Below, in pieces: positions 1 through 6,613 of a stretch of DNA of 7,643 nt. How positions within the stretch are numbered: position 1 is the first letter of the stretch; every line of letters begins with the position of its first letter. Below the pieces are notes generated by a model. It worked only from the letters and a program-made list of their open reading frames with translations, was not told the origin of the DNA and did no database searches. Source of the stretch: Enterenecus faecium (GTDB taxonomy: Bacteria; Bacillota; Clostridia; Oscillospirales; Oscillospiraceae); the NCBI GenBank assembly GCA_018713215.1, contig DVFO01000062.1, positions 1-7,643 of the forward strand. Direction: 5' to 3'. Position numbers and translations under genes: made by a program.

Positions 1-933
1 ACCCCGCCTCTGTACACCAACCCTCTCACCGGAGAGGCCACCGATACCGATCTCAGCGGGCAAAAGCCCGTCACCGTGGTGATGAACAACATCAAGGTGG
101 CCATGCCCCAGCAGGGCAACTCCACCGCCGACATCATCTATGAGGCCATTGCCGAGGGCGGCATCACCCGGATGCTGGCCGTGTATCAGGACCCGGCCGA
201 CCTCACCACCATCGGCTCGGTGCGCTCGGCCCGGGACTGCTTCTTGGACCTGGCCCTGGGCCATGACGGGGTATTTGTCCACGCCGGAGGCAGCCACTAC
301 GTCTACGACACCATCGCCCAGCTGGGGGTCAACGACGTGGATGGCGTGAAGGGCACCAACGCCTCGGGCATCTTCTTCCGGGACCCCGACCGTACCCCCG
401 GAGTGTCCTACGCCTGGGAGCACACCCTGATGGCCGACGGGAAAGCCATGGTGGAAAAGCTCACCGCCAACGGCCTGCTGGGTCCCCACTCGGATGGATA
501 CAAGTACGAGATGAGCTTCACCGAAGACGGCACCCCCCAGGATGGACAGGCGGCCAACACCATCACCGTCACCTACTCCAACTACAAAAACACCGTCTTC
601 CAGTACAACCAGGACAAACAGGTCTACCTGGTGGAGCAGTACGACAGCCCCTTCATCGACGGCAACGACGGCTCCCAGATCTCCACCACCAACGTGCTGG
701 TGCTCCAGACCGACTACTCCACCATGGATGACGGCTACTACAGCGACGTCTCCCTCACCTCCGGCACGGGCTACTTTGCCTGCGGCGGCAAGATGATTCC
801 CATCAACTGGGAGAAGGGAGACCACTACAACCAGCTGCGCTACTACACCCAGGACGGCAAGCCCCTGACCCTGGGGGTGGGCAAGAGCTTTGTGTGCATT
901 GCACCCACCTCCCGGGACGTGGTAGCTGAATAA
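1..933 (+). CDS. DUF3048 domain-containing protein (YerB-like), 5' end outside the window
   Basis: The reading frame is open from base 1 to the TAA at 931-933, giving 310 residues with the start upstream of the window. Family signatures seen, counting from the first codon: NPLTG at residues 7-11, PVTVVMNN at 23-30, then ADIIYEA and EGGITRMLAVYQ, then IGSVRSAR and the VHAGG block. These are the conserved N-terminal DUF3048 motifs of the Bacillus YerB family; the C-terminal part would be the second YerB domain. Family members are usually exported lipoproteins of unknown function, so a signal peptide with a lipobox is expected in the missing part. The gene ends 6 bases before a strong hairpin terminator and converges on the sensor kinase gene. 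Function is not established for the family. The family call is confident; role and exact length are not. Confidence 0.9.
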   Translation, partial: TPPLYTNPLTGEATDTDLSGQKPVTVVMNNIKVAMPQQGNSTADIIYEAIAEGGITRMLAVYQDPADLTTIGSVRSARDCFLDLALGHDGVFVHAGGSHYVYDTIAQLGVNDVDGVKGTNASGIFFRDPDRTPGVSYAWEHTLMADGKAMVEKLTANGLLGPHSDGYKYEMSFTEDGTPQDGQAANTITVTYSNYKNTVFQYNQDKQVYLVEQYDSPFIDGNDGSQISTTNVLVLQTDYSTMDDGYYSDVSLTSGTGYFACGGKMIPINWEKGDHYNQLRYYTQDGKPLTLGVGKSFVCIAPTSRDVVAE

Positions 934-939
934 TCTAGC

Positions 940-976
940 AAAAAACGGAGAAAGCCGTGGCTTTCTCCGTTTTTTC
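940..976. terminator. Bidirectional rho-independent terminator between convergent genes
   Basis: A near-perfect hairpin pairs 940-955 with 960-975 (core CGGAGAAAGC with GCTTTCTCCG) around a 4-base loop, flanked by an A-run on the left and a T-run on the right. It starts 6 bases after the DUF3048 stop. The A-run gives a T-run on the other strand, so it could also stop minus-strand transcription from the kinase gene, whose stop lies about 190 bases away. Confidence 0.9.
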
Positions 977-1007
977 TGCTTTATATGTACTTCTTTGGCG
1001 TTCCCCG

Positions 1008-1087
1008 GTAGGGGCCGTGGCTTACCCGGCCCATTGGTGCCCTGGCCTTGTCCTGGGAGATTCGGGAGGAGCAAGCCCCTCCCCTAC
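1008..1087. repeat. Palindromic intergenic element with GTAGGGG / CCCCTAC ends
   Basis: The outer inverted repeat is GTAGGGG (1008-1014) and CCCCTAC (1081-1087). Inside are two small hairpins: GGGCCG at 1012-1017 with CGGCCC at 1027-1032, and GGGAGG at 1064-1069 with CCTCCC at 1078-1083. No coding sequence is convincing here. From memory, similar GC-rich palindromes starting with GTAGGGG are scattered between genes in gut Clostridia, so this is probably one copy of a dispersed non-autonomous repeat. Only one copy lies in the window, so its repeated nature is an inference. Confidence 0.5.
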
Positions 1088-1130
1088 GCCCAGCAACCCA
1101 AGAAATACGGCAATGTCTAGGGCCTGCATT

Positions 1131-1160
1131 TTCCATTATTCATTTATCATTCTTCATTTT
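1131..1160. repeat. AT-rich TTCATT-repeat tail next to the palindromic element
   Basis: A T-rich stretch holds TTCATTT at 1139-1145 and again at 1153-1159, 14 bases apart, with further ATTATT and ATCATT variants. It ends directly at the kinase stop codon (1162-1164) and stands out against the GC-rich surroundings. It may be the edge of the dispersed element starting near 1008. I see no gene in it. Confidence 0.35.
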
Positions 1161-1161
1161 T

Positions 1162-3420
1162 TTAGCCTTTCATTTCCGCCAGCTCTTCGCTGGGGGCCAG
1201 AGGCAGCGTGACCATAGCCTTGAACAGGTCTCCGTCAATCTCAATCTGGAAGGTACCCTTTTGCAGCTCGGTCATGGACTGGGCAATGGACAGGCCTAGG
1301 CCGCTGCCATCGGTGGACCGGGACTCGTCGCCCCGGACAAACCGCTCCATGAGCCGCTCCACCGGCACGTTCAGGGCCTCCCGGGAGATGTTCTTCATGG
1401 ACAGGGTGGCGCTCTTGTCGTCGTAGTGCAGCTCCACATACACCCGGGAGCCCTCCAGGGCGTACTTGGCGCAGTTGCCCAGCAGGTTATCCAGCACCCG
1501 CCACAGTCTCCGGCCGTCCGCCATCACCCACACCGGGTGGTCGGGCAAGGTGCGCACCACCGCCAGCCCTGCGGCCTGGAGCCGCTCCTCGTACTCGCCC
1601 AGGGCCTGGTCTGCAATCTCTCCCAGGTCCAGCCGGGTCAGCTCCACCGACAGCACGCCGGTGGACGCCTTGGAGGCCTCCACCAGGTCCTCGGTGAGCT
1701 TTTTCAGGCGGTTACTCTTGCGCTCCAGCACGTTGATATACTCCTCCACCCGCTCGTTGGCCATGGGCTCCTTTTTCAGAAGGTCCACATAGTTGATGAT
1801 GGAGGTGAGGGGGGTTTTCAGGTCGTGGGAGACGTTGGTGATGAGCTCGGCTTTGAAGTGCTCGCTGCGCATCCGCTCCGCCACCGCCTGGGAGATGGAC
1901 TGGCCCAGGTTGTTCAGCTGCTGGGCGTGCTCCCGCAGGTCGTGGGGCATGTGGTGGCAGGAGATCTGCACGTTCAGGTTGCCCTTGAGCAGTTCCCCGG
2001 TACAGCGGCGAATCTGCTTCCAGCAGTGGGCCCAGCTGCACAGGTACACCACCAGCACCACGCTGATGACCACCCAGAGAAACACGGCATTGCTCATCAG
2101 CAACACCAGCGACACCAGCATATAGAGACAACCTCCCATTCCCACACGCCAAACCAGGGGAATGGTACGGCGGGCCATCCCCAGAATCTTTTTGATCCAT
2201 CCCCAGACCCACCACAGCAAAGTGCTACGGACCAGGGTATGGCTCTTAAGGCGGGCGCTTACGGTGGTCAGCAGCCCCGCAGTCATCGCGGTCATGGCCG
2301 CCATTCCTCCTCCCACCAGCAGTAGCTGGAGCTTCATGGGCATTATCGTATATGTGATATCCATAATGGCGCCTTCCACCAGCCAGCTCACCGGGTAACT
2401 GGCCAGCAGAAACAGAGCCACCAGAATCAACTCCCCGGGCAACCGATGGAACCAATTTAAATAGACACCCTCGGTGCCCTTGCGGCATCCGGCGCCCACA
2501 CACAGGAACACCAGCATGGCAATGCCCACCGCCACGCACACCAGGTTCAGCACCAGCATGGCCACGTTGTGGTTTTTCCACCAGTCCAGACCCAGATAGG
2601 CCTTGGCGTAGGCGTCCCCCTCCACGGCCAGGGACGTGTTCACCCACAGTACCAGGTCCAAAGCCACGGCACCCTCGGTCCAGCCCTCCTCTGCATTGGT
2701 GGTCCAGCCCCCGGCATCCAGGTCGTAATGATAGCCGAAGACGTTGGAACTGATGACGTTTTGCACCGACGGGGCATAGGCAAACACCCCGAACTGGGTG
2801 GTGATGCGCAGCATGTCGCCCTTACCTTCCCCGTCTAAGTACACCGCTGTCAAATCCACGCTGCTGGGGTCCTCCCGGTACTGCTGCACCGCTGCACTCA
2901 GCTCATAGGCCCAGGTGTCGCTCTCCACGCGCTGAGGACTGGCAGGCGGGTTGCGGATGGTATCCACCACATCCGCCCACTTGGTGCCCACGTCACTGCG
3001 CACGTCCATCTCCAGGTTGGAGACGTAGTATTCCCCCCAGTAGATGCCCTCGGGCTGGGAGGGACGGGCCTGGGTGGTATTCCCCTGGAGGACACCGCCC
3101 TCCGGGCCCAGCAGCTGCCAGCGCAGGTTGGTATTGTTCCACTGGTACTGCTGCTCCAAATCCGACTTCATCTGCTGCTCATAGCTACTCAGAGACCCCA
3201 GCTCTTGCTCGGTGTAGATGAGGTCCAGCAGGTAGCTGATCTGTTGCAGGTCCTGGTTTTCCAGGTAGCGAATGGTGTAGCCACCCGCTGCCGAGGTCTG
3301 GCCCCAGATCACATTTAGATTTACCATCTGGTAGCAACCCATCACGGCCGCAATGGCAAAGGTCACCACCGCCAGCAGGAACGCCCCCGCTTTCAGCACC
3401 GGGTTTTCCCGTGCTCTCAT
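1162..3420 (-). CDS. Six-helix transmembrane sensor histidine kinase
   Basis: This 752-residue kinase is the sensor of the pair with the response regulator just upstream. Predicted order: cytoplasmic N-terminus, TM1 (about 11-33), a large extracellular domain (about 35-283), then five more helices (about 286-309, 330-350, 363-387, 426-443, 446-464). A HAMP-like linker (about 466-520) leads to HisKA with SHDLKTPLT, phospho-acceptor His532, and an HATPase domain with N-box LDNLLGNCAKYA (Asn644 and Asn648), F-box ERFVRGDESR and G-box GSGLGLS (705-711). The usual DxG-type G1 box between the N and F boxes is replaced by a NISREALN-like segment, as I recall for other Clostridia kinases of this class. 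The start ATG overlaps the regulator stop (ATGA), with GGAG 8 bases upstream inside the regulator gene, so translation is probably coupled. The signal sensed is unknown; I do not recognise the extracellular domain. Confidence 0.93.
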   Translation of the reverse strand: MRARENPVLKAGAFLLAVVTFAIAAVMGCYQMVNLNVIWGQTSAAGGYTIRYLENQDLQQISYLLDLIYTEQELGSLSSYEQQMKSDLEQQYQWNNTNLRWQLLGPEGGVLQGNTTQARPSQPEGIYWGEYYVSNLEMDVRSDVGTKWADVVDTIRNPPASPQRVESDTWAYELSAAVQQYREDPSSVDLTAVYLDGEGKGDMLRITTQFGVFAYAPSVQNVISSNVFGYHYDLDAGGWTTNAEEGWTEGAVALDLVLWVNTSLAVEGDAYAKAYLGLDWWKNHNVAMLVLNLVCVAVGIAMLVFLCVGAGCRKGTEGVYLNWFHRLPGELILVALFLLASYPVSWLVEGAIMDITYTIMPMKLQLLLVGGGMAAMTAMTAGLLTTVSARLKSHTLVRSTLLWWVWGWIKKILGMARRTIPLVWRVGMGGCLYMLVSLVLLMSNAVFLWVVISVVLVVYLCSWAHCWKQIRRCTGELLKGNLNVQISCHHMPHDLREHAQQLNNLGQSISQAVAERMRSEHFKAELITNVSHDLKTPLTSIINYVDLLKKEPMANERVEEYINVLERKSNRLKKLTEDLVEASKASTGVLSVELTRLDLGEIADQALGEYEERLQAAGLAVVRTLPDHPVWVMADGRRLWRVLDNLLGNCAKYALEGSRVYVELHYDDKSATLSMKNISREALNVPVERLMERFVRGDESRSTDGSGLGLSIAQSMTELQKGTFQIEIDGDLFKAMVTLPLAPSEELAEMKG

Positions 3421-4115
3421 ACCATCTTCTCCATTTTATAACCCAGGCCCCACACCACTTTCAGATAGTGGGGGTTGGCCGGGTCGATTTCGATTTTCTC
3501 CCGCAGGTGGCGAATGTGCACCGCTACGGTGTTCTCCGACCCCAAAACCGGGTCGTTCCACACCAGCTGATAGATCTGGGCGGTGGAGTACACCCGCCCG
3601 GGGTTCTTCATCAGCAGGTGGAGAATGTTGTACTCAATGGGGGTGAGGTTGATGACCTCGCCGTCCACCCGCACCATCTTGGCCGCGTCGTCCAGCACCA
3701 GGGCCCCGTTGCGCAGCACGCCCTGCTCATCGCCGCTCTGCTTACCACCCAGGGTGGTGTAGCGGCGCAGCTGGCTCTTGACCCGAGCCAGCACCTCGAT
3801 GGGGTTGAAGGGCTTGGTGATATAGTCGTCCGCCCCGATGTTCAGCCCCAGCACCTTGTCGCTGTCCTCGCCCTTGGCGGTGAGGAGAATGATGGGGATA
3901 TTCCCCTCCTCCCGCATCCGGGCGGTGGCGCGAATGCCGTCCATTTTGGGCATCATCACGTCCATGAGCACCAGGTCAATGCCGCCGGCTTCCACGGCCT
4001 CCAGGGCCTCCTGTCCGTTGTATGCCTCTACCGTCTGATATCCCTCACTGGTGAGATAAATTTTCAACGCAGATACAATGTCATGGTCATCATCACAGAT
4101 TAGAATCTTGTACAT
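3417..4115 (-). CDS. OmpR/PhoB-family response regulator
   Basis: A 232-residue two-domain transcription factor. The receiver domain (about 1-120) shows the acidic cluster DDD at 8-10, phospho-acceptor Asp52 in LMDVMMPKMDG, Thr79 in LLTAK and Lys101 in TKPF. The C-terminal winged helix (about 135-230) has LTPIEYNILHLL, the recognition-helix region ENTVAVHIRHLREK, and the closing WGLGYK. Length and motifs are standard for the VanR/VicR/PhoB type. GGGAGGG lies 9 bases upstream of the chosen ATG. It is first in a two-gene operon with the sensor kinase (4-base overlap), so it is very likely phosphorylated by that kinase. Targets are unknown; repeats in its own upstream region hint at autoregulation. 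A more specific name such as vanR or vicR is not justified. Confidence 0.95.
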   Translation of the reverse strand: MYKILICDDDHDIVSALKIYLTSEGYQTVEAYNGQEALEAVEAGGIDLVLMDVMMPKMDGIRATARMREEGNIPIILLTAKGEDSDKVLGLNIGADDYITKPFNPIEVLARVKSQLRRYTTLGGKQSGDEQGVLRNGALVLDDAAKMVRVDGEVINLTPIEYNILHLLMKNPGRVYSTAQIYQLVWNDPVLGSENTVAVHIRHLREKIEIDPANPHYLKVVWGLGYKMEKMV

Positions 4116-4151
4116 CCTTCCATGCCCTCCCGCTGTTTCTGATCTGCTTCT

Positions 4152-4180
4152 ATACTACCAATCTTCCCCTTAAGTTGCAA
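4152..4180 (-). promoter_or_regulatory. Candidate promoter of the two-component operon
   Basis: On the minus strand, TTGCAA (4175-4180) and TAGTAT (4152-4157) are 17 bases apart, each matching 4 of 6 consensus positions. The -10 box is about 37 bases before the regulator start codon. Other AT-rich hexamers in this gap could also serve, so the exact site is uncertain. Confidence 0.4.
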
Positions 4181-4208
4181 CCACTCAAAGTATTAAGATA
4201 TGGTTAAC
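4170..4208. promoter_or_regulatory. Possible response-regulator binding repeats
   Basis: TTAAG occurs at 4170-4174 and 4193-4197, and TTAAC at 4204-4208. The last two copies are offset by 11 bases, the spacing typical for direct repeats bound by OmpR/PhoB dimers; the first copy is offset by 23 bases, roughly two turns. The cluster overlaps and lies upstream of the operon's candidate -35 box, where an autoregulatory site would be expected. The repeat units are short, so this is suggestive only. Confidence 0.25.
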
Positions 4209-4251
4209 ACATACTGGGAAATCTTTGTCCTACAACGTTTCTCCCCCTTCA

Positions 4252-4280
4252 TTGACTTTTTGATCGGTATTCGGTATACT
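4252..4280 (+). promoter_or_regulatory. Strong sigma-A type promoter for the rfbA-like gene
   Basis: TTGACT (4252-4257) and TATACT (4275-4280) are separated by exactly 17 bases, each matching 5 of 6 consensus positions. Transcription would start near 4287, giving an untranslated leader of about 55 bases before the start codon at 4343. Confidence 0.8.
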
Positions 4281-4285
4281 ATACC
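4264..4285 (+). promoter_or_regulatory. Operator-like repeats on the -10 box of the rfbA promoter
   Basis: TCGGTAT is repeated in tandem (4264-4270 and 4271-4277). It runs into a perfect palindrome, GGTATA-C-TATACC (4273-4285), that covers the whole -10 hexamer. Such symmetry over a strong promoter is a common layout for a repressor site, but no regulator is identified and part of the symmetry is inherent in a TATA-like box. Confidence 0.3.
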
Positions 4286-4329
4286 CGACTCTTGCGACTA
4301 GAATTTTACTAAATACGCCCATAGGGCAT

Positions 4330-4334
4330 GGAGG
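4330..4334 (+). promoter_or_regulatory. Ribosome binding site that fixes the rfbA-like start
   Basis: GGAGG sits 8 bases before the ATG at 4343. An earlier in-frame ATG at 4328 overlaps this site and has no Shine-Dalgarno sequence of its own, and the family's conserved N-terminus (MKGIILA) begins exactly at 4343. Confidence 0.85.
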
Positions 4335-4342
4335 TAGGAATT

Positions 4343-5197
4343 ATGAAGGGTATTATCTTGGCTGCCGGACGGGGCACCCGTCTCTATCCGATGACCCGAC
4401 CCGTCTGCAAACCCCTGCTGCCTGTCTACGACAAGCCGCTGATCTATTATCCCCTGGCCGTGCTGATGCAAGCCGGCATCCGTGACGTGCTGGTGATCGT
4501 TCCCCCCGGAGAGGTGGACACCTTTGCCGCTCTGCTGGGCGACGGCTCCCAGCTGGGCATGAACATCCAGTACACCGTGCAGCCCGTGGCCCGTGGCATT
4601 GCCGACGCTCTGCTCATTGGCCGTGACTTCGTGGACGGGGACGACGTGTGCCTGGTGCTGGGCGACAACATCTTCTGGTCCCCCAACTTCCAGCAGCTTT
4701 TGAAGCAGGCCGCTGACAACAACCAGGGTGCCACCGTCTTCGGCTGCTACGTGGACGACCCCCGCCCCTTCGGCGTGGTGGAGTTTGATGAGAACGGCAA
4801 GGCCATCTCCATTGAGGAGAAGCCCCAGAACCCCAAGTCCAACTACATCGTGCCCGGCCTGTACTTCTACGACGGACAGGCTATGGACATCGCCGCCAAC
4901 CTCACCCCCTCCGCCCGGGGCGAGCTGGAGATCACCGACGTAAATCTGGCGTATCTGCACCAGGGCCAGCTCCAGGTGGTGCCCATGGAGGACAACTACG
5001 TGTGGCTGGACGCCGGCAACGCCGGCAGCATGCTCCAGGCCGCCCAGACCATCCACGACCTGCAGGGCCAGGATCACTATGTGGGCGTCATTGAAGAAAT
5101 CGCCTACCGGGAGGGCTGGATCTCCCACGACCAGCTGCAAAAGCTGGGCCAGGAGCTGTCCATGACCGAGTACGGCCAGCACCTGCTGTCCCTGTAA
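4343..5197 (+). CDS. rfbA: Glucose-1-phosphate thymidylyltransferase (RmlA/RfbA type)
   Basis: A 284-residue cytosolic nucleotidyltransferase, close to the usual RmlA length of about 290. The family reaction joins dTTP and glucose-1-phosphate to dTDP-glucose, first step of dTDP-rhamnose and related sugar synthesis. Seen in order: signature LAAGRGTRLYP (6-16), LLPVYDKPLIYYPL (25-38), LLGDGSQ (64-70), metal-binding Asp108 in LGDNIF, FGVVEFD (143-149), EEKP (158-161), PKSNYIVPGLYFYD (164-177), SARGELEITDVN (190-201) and Asp223 in WLDAGN. It differs from textbook RmlA in several places: AAG for AGG, CKPLLP for SKQLLP, QPVARGIADA for QPSPDGLAQA, DAGN for DTGT. I recall similar forms in gut Clostridia, but substrate choice could differ. 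No rmlB, rmlC or rmlD lies nearby; the gene has its own promoter and terminator, so dTDP-sugar partners must be elsewhere. Confidence 0.88.
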   Translation: MKGIILAAGRGTRLYPMTRPVCKPLLPVYDKPLIYYPLAVLMQAGIRDVLVIVPPGEVDTFAALLGDGSQLGMNIQYTVQPVARGIADALLIGRDFVDGDDVCLVLGDNIFWSPNFQQLLKQAADNNQGATVFGCYVDDPRPFGVVEFDENGKAISIEEKPQNPKSNYIVPGLYFYDGQAMDIAANLTPSARGELEITDVNLAYLHQGQLQVVPMEDNYVWLDAGNAGSMLQAAQTIHDLQGQDHYVGVIEEIAYREGWISHDQLQKLGQELSMTEYGQHLLSL

Positions 5198-5214
5198 TTC
5201 CAAAAGATCAAGAT

Positions 5215-5253
5215 AAAAAATTCCCTTTGGCCTGAGCCAAAGGGAATTTTTTT
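5215..5253. terminator. Rho-independent terminator after the rfbA-like gene
   Basis: A near-perfect hairpin pairs 5215-5231 with 5236-5252 (core TTCCCTTTGGC and GCCAAAGGGAA) around the loop CTGA, with an A-run before and a T-run after. It begins 18 bases past the stop codon. Its symmetry means it could act in both directions. Confidence 0.92.
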
Positions 5254-5316
5254 GACATCTCCACCAGGGCAGAGGTTTGTGGAACTGTGCGGAACCAAGA
5301 GTTGGCCGCCGCCCCG

Positions 5317-5345
5317 TTGACAACCGGAAACATGGGGGCTATTCT
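5317..5345 (+). promoter_or_regulatory. Candidate promoter for the HAD phosphatase gene
   Basis: A perfect TTGACA -35 box (5317-5322) is followed after 17 bases by TATTCT (5340-5345, 4 of 6 matches). The preceding gene is closed by a terminator, so a separate promoter is required. The leader would be about 65 bases. Confidence 0.6.
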
Positions 5346-5400
5346 GGTGGAAGATACAGGCTATTTCGCCCGGTTTCACCATCGCCCTTTCCCCGTTGTA

Positions 5401-5406
5401 AGGAGG
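5401..5406 (+). promoter_or_regulatory. Ribosome binding site that fixes the HAD phosphatase start
   Basis: AGGAGG lies 8 bases before the ATG at 5415. The frame stays open upstream, with an earlier in-frame ATG at 5277, but that extension would begin before the promoter and shows no family homology, so 5415 is taken as the start. Confidence 0.9.
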
Positions 5407-5414
5407 TTCAACCA

Positions 5415-6251
5415 ATGGATATTCAACTTCTCGCCATGGATTTGGACGGCACGTCCCTGCAAGCCGACCACCTGAGCTTTACCCCCCGTCTCCACCAGGC
5501 TCTGGCGGAGGCCCACGCCAAAGGGGTGGCCATCGTGCCCACCACCGGACGGCAGCACTTTCTCCTCCCGCCTCCGGTGCAGACGGGAGCGGCATGGGAA
5601 AACCTGTGCATTTTGTGCAACGGCGGCGAGATTCGCCGCATTGCCACCGGAGAGCTGCTGCGTGGCCACTACATCCCCCCCGAAGTGGCTCAGGCGGTGG
5701 TGGAGCTGGCGGGAGAATACCACTTCCCCGTGGAGCTGTCCGCCCAGGGCCACATGTACCTAACCCAGGAGAGCTGGGACATGGAGCAGCCCTACCGGGA
5801 GTTCATCGGCTACCACCTGGATGTGGTGCTGGGCAAGCGGGGCGTGGTGGTGGACGACCTCGTCCGCACCGCCCACACGCCAGAGCTGAATATCGACAAG
5901 ATCAACCTCCCCCACATCCCCGATTCCCTCCGGGACCAGGTCTGTGCCCGGCTGGACGCCCTGCCCCTCAATCACTTCTGGTCCGGGCCCCACACCATTG
6001 AGATCGCCCACACCCAGAGCACCAAGGGCAACGCCCTGCGGGAGGTGTGCGGGCTGCTGGATATCGACCCCGCCCACGTCATGGCCATCGGGGACAGCGG
6101 CAATGACCTGTCCATGCTCCAGGCCGCCGGGTTCTCCGTGGCCATGGGCAACGCCGCCCCGCACATCCAGGCAGCGGCGGACGCGGTCACCCTGCCCTAT
6201 GACCAGGACGGGGCCGCCATTGCCATTGAGCGGTACATTCTCAACAAGTGA
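5415..6251 (+). CDS. Cof-type HAD-superfamily phosphatase (HAD-IIB)
   Basis: A 278-residue soluble hydrolase, typical length for the Cof/YidA/YwpJ group, which dephosphorylate sugar phosphates, flavin precursors or other small phosphorylated metabolites. All four HAD motifs are visible: motif I DLDGT with nucleophile Asp9 and acid/base Asp11, motif II around TTGR (43-46), motif III Lys204 in STKGNAL, and motif IV GDSGNDLSML (226-235) with Asp227 and Asp231 for magnesium. The stretch between motifs II and III is the C2-type cap that sets substrate choice, so the substrate cannot be read from sequence. The gene stands alone between two terminators, with its own promoter and a strong RBS, so context gives no hint of pathway. 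The catalytic set looks intact. A specific symbol such as yidA is not justified. Confidence 0.93.
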   Translation: MDIQLLAMDLDGTSLQADHLSFTPRLHQALAEAHAKGVAIVPTTGRQHFLLPPPVQTGAAWENLCILCNGGEIRRIATGELLRGHYIPPEVAQAVVELAGEYHFPVELSAQGHMYLTQESWDMEQPYREFIGYHLDVVLGKRGVVVDDLVRTAHTPELNIDKINLPHIPDSLRDQVCARLDALPLNHFWSGPHTIEIAHTQSTKGNALREVCGLLDIDPAHVMAIGDSGNDLSMLQAAGFSVAMGNAAPHIQAAADAVTLPYDQDGAAIAIERYILNK

Positions 6252-6266
6252 AACCTCTTACATAGA

Positions 6267-6297
6267 AAAAGGTGGAAGCAACTGCTTCCACCTTTTC
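6267..6297. terminator. Bidirectional hairpin terminator after the HAD phosphatase
   Basis: AAAAGGTGGAAGCA (6267-6280) pairs perfectly with TGCTTCCACCTTTT (6283-6296), with an A-run before and a short T-run after. It begins 15 bases beyond the phosphatase stop. It could also end minus-strand transcription from the decayed small gene at 6303-6581, since the flanking A-run supplies T's on that strand. Confidence 0.85.
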
Positions 6298-6302
6298 GTT
6301 CA

Positions 6303-6581
6303 TCACGGGCCAAAGCCCCCCTGGGCAGCTGGCCCTATAGTCGTCTGGGTAATCTCCCCGTCCGGGCCTATTCTGGTGGGTGCGGCGTTCCCGCCGCCGG
6401 GGGTCTGGTTCCCGGTAACCGCCAGACTGCCTGTGCTGCACTCCGTAGGAGCGGATATCATCCGCCCGAGTGGATGCACTGCCCTGGGGCGGAATGAAGA
6501 TGCCCATGAGCCGGGGGGGCCAGCAGGAACACCAGGGCGTAGAAGCCCAGCACCAGGGCCACGGGTCAAATCTTGTCTCAT
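6303..6581 (-). pseudogene. Possible frame-broken small membrane-protein gene
   Basis: No single frame gives a convincing protein, yet gene parts appear in order on the minus strand: a promoter (6614-6643), a GGGAG sequence close before an ATG at 6581, a hydrophobic helix, a hydrophilic tail, a stop at 6303 and a terminator. The first frame begins MRQDLT. One base over (from about 6562) the DNA encodes a membrane-helix-like segment, VALVLGFYALVFLLAP. After a run of seven C's (about 6512-6518) a third frame reads RLMGIFIPPQG. The tail in the first frame (TRIGPDGEITQ to the stop) has GC-rich third positions. Removing one C from each of two C runs would join the first three pieces. It could be a decayed gene, a gene with sequencing errors, or plain intergenic DNA. 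I do not recognise a family. If rejected, the roughly 350 bases from 6298 to 6649 hold only the promoter-like site and an inverted repeat. Confidence 0.3.
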
Positions 6582-6613
6582 TCTCTCCCGGCTTTCTCTC
6601 TCGTTTGCCTACC

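Noticed and set aside
1008..1087. Rho-independent terminator of the kinase gene
   Set aside because: The hairpins are GC-rich but no T-run follows on either strand; the hairpin at 940-976 is the better terminator.
1426..2325. A 299-codon plus-strand frame opposite the sensor kinase
   Set aside because: His/Gln/Pro-rich shadow of the kinase gene without any recognisable motif or ribosome binding site.
3411..4103. A 230-codon plus-strand frame opposite the response regulator
   Set aside because: Almost exactly antisense to the regulator and explained by its codon bias.
4116..4342. Riboswitch or small RNA in the divergent gap
   Set aside because: The gap is filled by two promoters and short repeats; the rfbA leader of about 55 bases is too short for known riboswitch classes and shows no terminator-like hairpin.
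4298..5323. A long open frame of 341 codons on the minus strand opposite the rfbA-like gene
   Set aside because: It is antisense to a clearly homologous gene, runs through the terminator, has low-complexity His/Val/Gln-rich composition and no RBS. It is a shadow of GC-rich codon usage.
5277..5414. N-terminal extension of the HAD phosphatase
   Set aside because: It would start before the candidate promoter at 5317-5345, shows no family similarity, and a strong AGGAGG precedes the ATG at 5415.
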